Positions 4,821-8,860 of a stretch of 8,860 bases of DNA are shown here, piece by piece. Origin of the DNA: an uncultured Verrucomicrobiales bacterium (GTDB taxonomy: Bacteria; Verrucomicrobiota; Verrucomicrobiia; Verrucomicrobiales; Akkermansiaceae); the NCBI GenBank assembly GCA_937916135.1, contig CALFTQ010000117.1, positions 1 through 8,860 of the forward strand, given 5' to 3'. The position numbers and the translations under genes are program-made. Numbering within the stretch: the stretch's first letter is position 1; each line of letters begins with the position of its first letter. The notes below the pieces were generated by a model that searched no databases, had not been told where the DNA came from, and saw nothing but the letters and a program-made list of their open reading frames with translations.

Positions 4821-6488
4821 ATGTTATCAGATCGTACCAAGGCAGGTATTCAGCGTGCGCCGCATCGTAGTCTGATGCGCGCCACGGGCATGACGGATGA
4901 GGACATCAAGAAGCCGTTCATCGCTATTTGCAACTCTTTCAACGAGGTGATTCCCGGCCACGTGCACCTCAACAAGGTGGCTGAGCTTATCAAGGACGAG
5001 GTGCGCAAGGCAGGCGGCACCCCGATTGAGTTCAACCTCATTGGCGTGTGCGATGGTATTGCCATGGCGCACCAGGGCATGAAGTTCTCCCTGGCCAGCC
5101 GCGAGCTGATTGCCGACAGCGTGGAGACGATGCTTTCCGCCCACGCATTCGATGCCTGTATCTGCATCCCGAACTGCGATAAGATTGTGCCCGGCATGGT
5201 GATGGGCGCATTGCGCTGCAATATCCCGACCATTTTCTGCAGCGGTGGCCCCATGGCCGTGGGCAAGGGCCGCAACGGCGAGGCCCTGGACCTCAACAGC
5301 GTGTTCGAGGCCGTGGCTGCCTGCACCGCCGGTAAGATTACGGAAGAAGAGCTGCACTATGTGGAGTGCCACGCCTGCCCGAGCGCCGGTTCCTGCAGCG
5401 GTATGTTCACCGCCAACTCCATGAACTGCCTGTGTGAGGTGCTGGGTCTGGCTCTGCCGGGCAACGGTACGCTGCTGGCGCTTTCCGAGGAGCGCAAGGA
5501 GTTCTGGCGCGCCGCAGCCCGCCGCGCCGTGGAGATGGCAAAGCAGGGTGGCCCGCTGCCCCGCGACCTCATCACCGAGGCGGCTATCGACAACGTGTTC
5601 ACCTGCGATATGGCCATGGGCGGTTCCTCCAACACCGTGCTGCACACCCTGGCATTTGCTGCCGAGGCCGGCTTTGAGTACGACCTGAAGCGCATCGATG
5701 AAATTTCCAGGCGCACGCCGAACATCTGCAAGGTAGCCCCCAGCTCCCGCTACCACATGCACGATGTGCTGCGTGCCGGTGGCATCATGACCATCCTGGC
5801 CGAAATCAACAAGATTCCCGGTGCGCTGAACACCAATGTGCCCACCGTGAGCGGCAAGACCCTGGGCGAGCAGATTGAAGGGCTCTCCACGCAGGATCCC
5901 GCCGTCATCCGCACATTGGACAACGCTTACTCCAAGGATGGCGGTCTGGCCGTGCTCTTCGGCAACCTGGCAGAGCAGGGTGCCATCGTGAAGAAGGCTG
6001 GCGTGCTGCCCGAGATGATGGTGCACCGCGGCCCGGCTGTGATTTTCGAGAGCCAGGAGGAAGCCTGCGCCGGTATTCTGGCAGATAAGGTGAAGCCCGG
6101 CGATGTGGTGGTCATCCGCAACGAAGGTCCGAAGGGTGGCCCCGGCATGCAGGAAATGCTGGCCCCCACCAGCTACATTATGGGCAAGGGCCTGGGCAAC
6201 TGCGTGGCCCTCATCACCGATGGCCGTTTCTCCGGTGCCACGCACGGCGCCTGCATCGGACATGTTTCCCCGGAAGCCGCCGAGGGCGGTCTTATCGGAC
6301 TCCTGAAGGATGGCGATATCATCAGCATCGATATTCCTGCCCGCAGCATGAATGTGGAGCTGAGCGATGAGGAAATCGCCGCCCGCCGAGCTGTATGGCA
6401 ACCCACCATGCAGGAAATCCCCAGTAAGTGGCTCAAGCGCTACCGCAAGCTGGCTACCAATGCCAGTAAGGGCGCCGTTCTGGCCTGA
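4821..6488 (+). CDS. ilvD: Dihydroxy-acid dehydratase
   Basis: Cytoplasmic Fe-S enzyme that dehydrates 2,3-dihydroxy-3-methyl(iso)valerate to the 2-keto acid, the third common step of valine, isoleucine and leucine (and pantothenate) synthesis. Its 555 residues fit the shorter bacterial/archaeal class (E. coli about 616). The start is typical: SDRTKAGIQRAPHRSLMRA. Key motifs are FNLIGVCDGIAM (71-82), PNCDK with Cys119, Asp120 and Lys121, SGGPM (141-145), CPSAGSCSGMFTANSM with Cys192, EGPKGGPGM (435-443) and TDGRFSGATHG (466-476). The position that is a third cluster Cys in [2Fe-2S] plant/mycobacterial enzymes is Gly46 (VIPGHVHL), as in E. coli. This points to the oxygen-labile [4Fe-4S] type. 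It is the first gene of a probable three-gene operon and diverges from feoA. There is no Shine-Dalgarno. Confidence 0.96.
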   Translation: MLSDRTKAGIQRAPHRSLMRATGMTDEDIKKPFIAICNSFNEVIPGHVHLNKVAELIKDEVRKAGGTPIEFNLIGVCDGIAMAHQGMKFSLASRELIADSVETMLSAHAFDACICIPNCDKIVPGMVMGALRCNIPTIFCSGGPMAVGKGRNGEALDLNSVFEAVAACTAGKITEEELHYVECHACPSAGSCSGMFTANSMNCLCEVLGLALPGNGTLLALSEERKEFWRAAARRAVEMAKQGGPLPRDLITEAAIDNVFTCDMAMGGSSNTVLHTLAFAAEAGFEYDLKRIDEISRRTPNICKVAPSSRYHMHDVLRAGGIMTILAEINKIPGALNTNVPTVSGKTLGEQIEGLSTQDPAVIRTLDNAYSKDGGLAVLFGNLAEQGAIVKKAGVLPEMMVHRGPAVIFESQEEACAGILADKVKPGDVVVIRNEGPKGGPGMQEMLAPTSYIMGKGLGNCVALITDGRFSGATHGACIGHVSPEAAEGGLIGLLKDGDIISIDIPARSMNVELSDEEIAARRAVWQPTMQEIPSKWLKRYRKLATNASKGAVLA

Positions 6489-6512
6489 TATTGATACCAC
6501 CCGAAATAAATC

Positions 6513-7991
6513 ATGAGTGATACCAAACAAAACTTCATCGTCAAGTACTTCTCCGAGTTCGGCGTGCTGCGCGAGTGCGGCAAGAACTTCTGGCTCACGA
6601 ACTTCATCCAGTTCTTCGATGGGCTGTCGTACTTTACGCTCATCATCGTGTTCTCCCTGTTCCTGAACAAGTACTGCGGCTTCCGCGATGCGGACGCCCC
6701 GTACTGGGTGGGCATGTACACGCTGTTCATCTCCCTGTTCGTATTCGCAGTGGGCACCATCTGCGATATCATCGGCCTGCGCCGCACCTACCTCATCGGC
6801 TTCACCCTGCTTATCGGCGGGCGTCTGATTCTGGGCATGGGTACCGATTTCGGCACCGAGGTGCTGCAGCTCAGCCAGGATGCCTCCCGCTACTTCGTGA
6901 TGGCCGGTATCGGCATCATGTCCTTCGGCACGGCCTTCATGAGCCCCTGCATCACCACCTCCATCCGCCGCTTCACCACGCTGCGTGCCCGCCCGACAGG
7001 CTTCAATTTCTATTACCTGTTCATGAACGTGGGTGCTCTGCTGGCCGGCTTCGCCATCGTGGACCCGCTGCTCAAGTGGCAGGGCGATATCGATGGCCTG
7101 CTGTGGGTCATCAACTTCGGCACGGCCTGCAACTGCATCGCCTTCGTGTTCACCCGCTTCATTGATGAGGATTTCTTCGCTGTGCCGGAGGAACGCATCG
7201 TGAAGACCGAGAAATCCGCCCAGCGCCCGCTGCAGCTCATCGGCCAGGTGGCCCGCGAGCGTGCCTTCCAGAAGCTCATCGTGTTCCTGGTGCTCACGCT
7301 GGGTGTGCGTCTGGTGTTCACCCTGCAGTTCCTGGTGATGCCGCAGTACTACCTGCGCACCATCGGCGATGATTTCAAGCTGGGCTTCATGAACTCCCTG
7401 AATCCCTTTGTGATTATCACGGGTCTCATCCTCATCATCCCGATTCTCAACAAGTTCTCCACGGTGAAGCTCATGATTACCGGTATGAGCATCTCGGCCT
7501 GCTCGCTCATCCTCATGGCTGTGCCGCCGCAGACCTACTTCATCATCCCCGGTATCGAGACCATCGGTCAGGCCTACTTCGTGGCCATCTTCCTGCAGAT
7601 TCTCATCTTCGCCTTCGGTGAGCTGCTGTTCAGCCCCCGTTTCTCCGAATATGTGGCCCGCGTGGCACCCAAGGACAAGGTGGCTTCCTACATGTCGCTT
7701 TCCGCGCTGCCCATGTTCATTGCCAAGCCGATTAACGGCGTGGTGGGCGGTCTGCTGGTGTCCTACCTCTGCTTCGACGGCATCGCCGCCAAGATGGACA
7801 CCGGCCACATCGGCTTCTGGGATTCCCCCGAGTTCATGTGGACCATCTACCTCATCATGGCCCTCATTTCCCCGCTGGCCATCATCCTGACCAAGGACAG
7901 CTTCGTTTCCGATAATCCTGAAGAGACCACAGCCCACGAAACGGACGTGGAGAAGGACGAGGAAGAAAACACCGTAACCGCTAACGCCTGA
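6513..7991 (+). CDS. POT/PTR2-like major facilitator transporter
   Basis: A 492-residue polytopic inner-membrane protein with about 12 or more hydrophobic segments. Features of the proton-dependent oligopeptide transporter family are GTICDIIGLRRT (81-92, the TM2-TM3 loop motif), FNFYYLFMNVGALLAGF (164-180, like the PTR2 signature with FY and NxG), and FGELLFSPRFSEYVARVAPK (368-387, like the TM10 region with ExxxSP and AP). The hallmark TM1 motif ExxERFxYY is not present: QFFDGLSYF (33-41) occupies its place. Proton coupling or peptide specificity may therefore differ, and the substrate is unknown. The C-terminus is a soluble acidic tail (about 466-492). It begins 24 bp after ilvD and ends 12 bp before the ankyrin gene, implying co-transcription. 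It could be another MFS branch; POT-like is the best fit. Confidence 0.75.
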   Translation: MSDTKQNFIVKYFSEFGVLRECGKNFWLTNFIQFFDGLSYFTLIIVFSLFLNKYCGFRDADAPYWVGMYTLFISLFVFAVGTICDIIGLRRTYLIGFTLLIGGRLILGMGTDFGTEVLQLSQDASRYFVMAGIGIMSFGTAFMSPCITTSIRRFTTLRARPTGFNFYYLFMNVGALLAGFAIVDPLLKWQGDIDGLLWVINFGTACNCIAFVFTRFIDEDFFAVPEERIVKTEKSAQRPLQLIGQVARERAFQKLIVFLVLTLGVRLVFTLQFLVMPQYYLRTIGDDFKLGFMNSLNPFVIITGLILIIPILNKFSTVKLMITGMSISACSLILMAVPPQTYFIIPGIETIGQAYFVAIFLQILIFAFGELLFSPRFSEYVARVAPKDKVASYMSLSALPMFIAKPINGVVGGLLVSYLCFDGIAAKMDTGHIGFWDSPEFMWTIYLIMALISPLAIILTKDSFVSDNPEETTAHETDVEKDEEENTVTANA

Positions 7992-8003
7992 TTTCTACAC
8001 ACC

Positions 8004-8831
8004 ATGTCTGATACTCAACACAAGACCGAATGGCTCCCCATCATCAAGGATATGTGCATCCTGGTGTGCATCATGGGTGCCCTGGGCTACGCCTGCAACC
8101 TGGCCATGAAGCCCTTTGAATCCGTGCAGGTCACGGACTCCCTCGTGTCACTCATCCGCAAGGGCGGTGTGCAGGACGGCAAGGACGATATCTTCCTGAA
8201 GGAATTTGCCGAGGGCTGCAAGGCCCATGCCGACTTCGTGAACACGCCGGACAGCACCGGCCGCACCCCGCTCATGTGGGCCGTGTACACGAACTTCAAT
8301 AACCCGGAACTCTCCCTCGCCAAGGATGCCGACCGCGCCTACTATGTGCAGGAGCTCCTCAATGCCCCCGGTGTGAACATCCACGCCAAGGACCAGGACG
8401 GCTTCACCGCCCTCCACTGGGCTGCCTGGAGCGGCATGCCGCACTCCGCTGCCATGCTCATCAAGGCCGGGCTGGATATCAACGAGAAGGAAGGCAACGG
8501 CTACACCCCGCTCATGCTCGCTGCCATGCGTGGCGATGATACCGTGGTGAAGATGCTGCTGCAGCTCGGTGCCGATACCGCTGCCACCAACAAGGATGGT
8601 AAGACCGCTGCCCAGCTGGCTGATGAGAAGGGGCAGGCTTACGACAAGCGCCAGTCACAGGCGTACACGCTCATCTATTCTGATAAGCGCTCCGCCTCCT
8701 ACCACACCACGCAGCAGATGCTGAAGGGCGCCGCTCCGGCTCCTGCCACCATCGACCAGGTGCTGGCGGAGACGGAAGCTCTCGTGAACGCCGCCAAGGC
8801 CGATGCCGCTCCCCCCGCCGAGGAGGAGTAA
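8004..8831 (+). CDS. Membrane-anchored ankyrin-repeat protein
   Basis: A 275-residue protein of unknown function. A hydrophobic segment (about 17-34) near the N-terminus is either a membrane anchor or an uncleaved signal; the soluble part follows. Ankyrin repeats are clear: repeat 1 from about 83 (GRTPLMWAV) contains an insertion of about 15 residues before YVQELLNAPGVNIHAKD; repeat 2, 131-163 (DGFTALHWAAWSG ... LIKAGLDINEKE); repeat 3, 164-196 (GNGYTPLMLAAMRG ... LLQLGADTAATN); and a partial repeat 4 (KDGKTAAQLADEKG). The tail is Ala/Pro/Glu-rich. Ankyrin repeats mediate protein-protein contacts, so it may act with the transporter encoded 12 bp upstream, but no partner can be deduced. The start ATG follows an ACACACC leader without Shine-Dalgarno. 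The 29 bases after the stop show no terminator before the window ends. Confidence 0.88.
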   Translation: MSDTQHKTEWLPIIKDMCILVCIMGALGYACNLAMKPFESVQVTDSLVSLIRKGGVQDGKDDIFLKEFAEGCKAHADFVNTPDSTGRTPLMWAVYTNFNNPELSLAKDADRAYYVQELLNAPGVNIHAKDQDGFTALHWAAWSGMPHSAAMLIKAGLDINEKEGNGYTPLMLAAMRGDDTVVKMLLQLGADTAATNKDGKTAAQLADEKGQAYDKRQSQAYTLIYSDKRSASYHTTQQMLKGAAPAPATIDQVLAETEALVNAAKADAAPPAEEE

Positions 8832-8860
8832 AGCTTGCACCTCATCTGATAATATCCCGG

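Noticed and set aside
6575..7165. 196-codon plus-strand frame inside the transporter gene
   Set aside because: Arg/His/Pro-rich +1-type shadow of the transporter. The main frame has clear membrane segments and family motifs.
4827..7937. Very long open frame (over 1000 codons) on the minus strand opposite ilvD and the transporter
   Set aside because: Its translation is Gly/His/Ala/Glu-rich with no recognisable domain, and it is exactly antisense to two genes with strong family motifs. Long antisense frames like this arise from GC-rich codon usage.
1..8860. CRISPR arrays, tRNA/rRNA genes, insertion sequences, phage genes, toxin-antitoxin pairs
   Set aside because: No spaced direct repeats, structural RNA signatures, transposase motifs or terminal inverted repeats were found by eye. 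The only tandem repeat is the short heptamer tract.

Overview
The window reads as a chromosomal piece of a GC-rich, Gram-negative, probably anaerobic or microaerophilic gut-type bacterium. The Gram-negative call rests on a signal-peptide-bearing OprB-type outer-membrane porin ending in Phe. The low-oxygen call rests on a complete ferrous-iron uptake system and an IlvD of the oxygen-labile Fe-S type. The overall style (OprB porin, no Shine-Dalgarno sequences, GC-rich codons) is reminiscent of Verrucomicrobiota such as Akkermansia, but that is an impression and cannot be proven from this sequence.

Layout. Positions 1-154 are non-coding and hold a heptanucleotide tandem repeat and a strong rho-independent terminator. 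On the minus strand, reading right to left, lie feoA (4639-4406), feoB (4377-1600), a 49-residue Cys-rich FeoB-associated membrane peptide (1575-1426) and an OprB-like porin (1351-155). The 181-bp divergent intergenic region at 4640-4820 carries a well-formed feo promoter, two DtxR/IdeR-like iron boxes placed over and just after that promoter, and a separate promoter for the rightward genes. On the plus strand lie ilvD (4821-6488), a POT/PTR2-like major facilitator transporter (6513-7991) and a membrane-anchored ankyrin-repeat protein (8004-8831). Their gaps of 24 and 12 bp suggest one operon.

How the parts work together. FeoA, FeoB and the Cys-rich peptide form a Fe2+ importer that is probably repressed by an iron-loaded DtxR-family regulator. 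The porin may supply small solutes across the outer membrane and may or may not be co-transcribed. The rightward operon joins branched-chain amino-acid synthesis to a peptide-type transporter and an ankyrin protein of unknown role.

The most unusual item is FeoB (925 residues against about 770 in E. coli). Between its first and second core membrane segments it carries an insertion of roughly 130 residues. This insert has the DUF805 signature motifs, but with the C-terminal half preceding the N-terminal half, as if the domain were circularly permuted. FeoB also has an expanded Ala/Glu-rich loop. A second pattern across the window is that no gene has a recognisable Shine-Dalgarno sequence, and several leaders carry an ACACAC tract instead.
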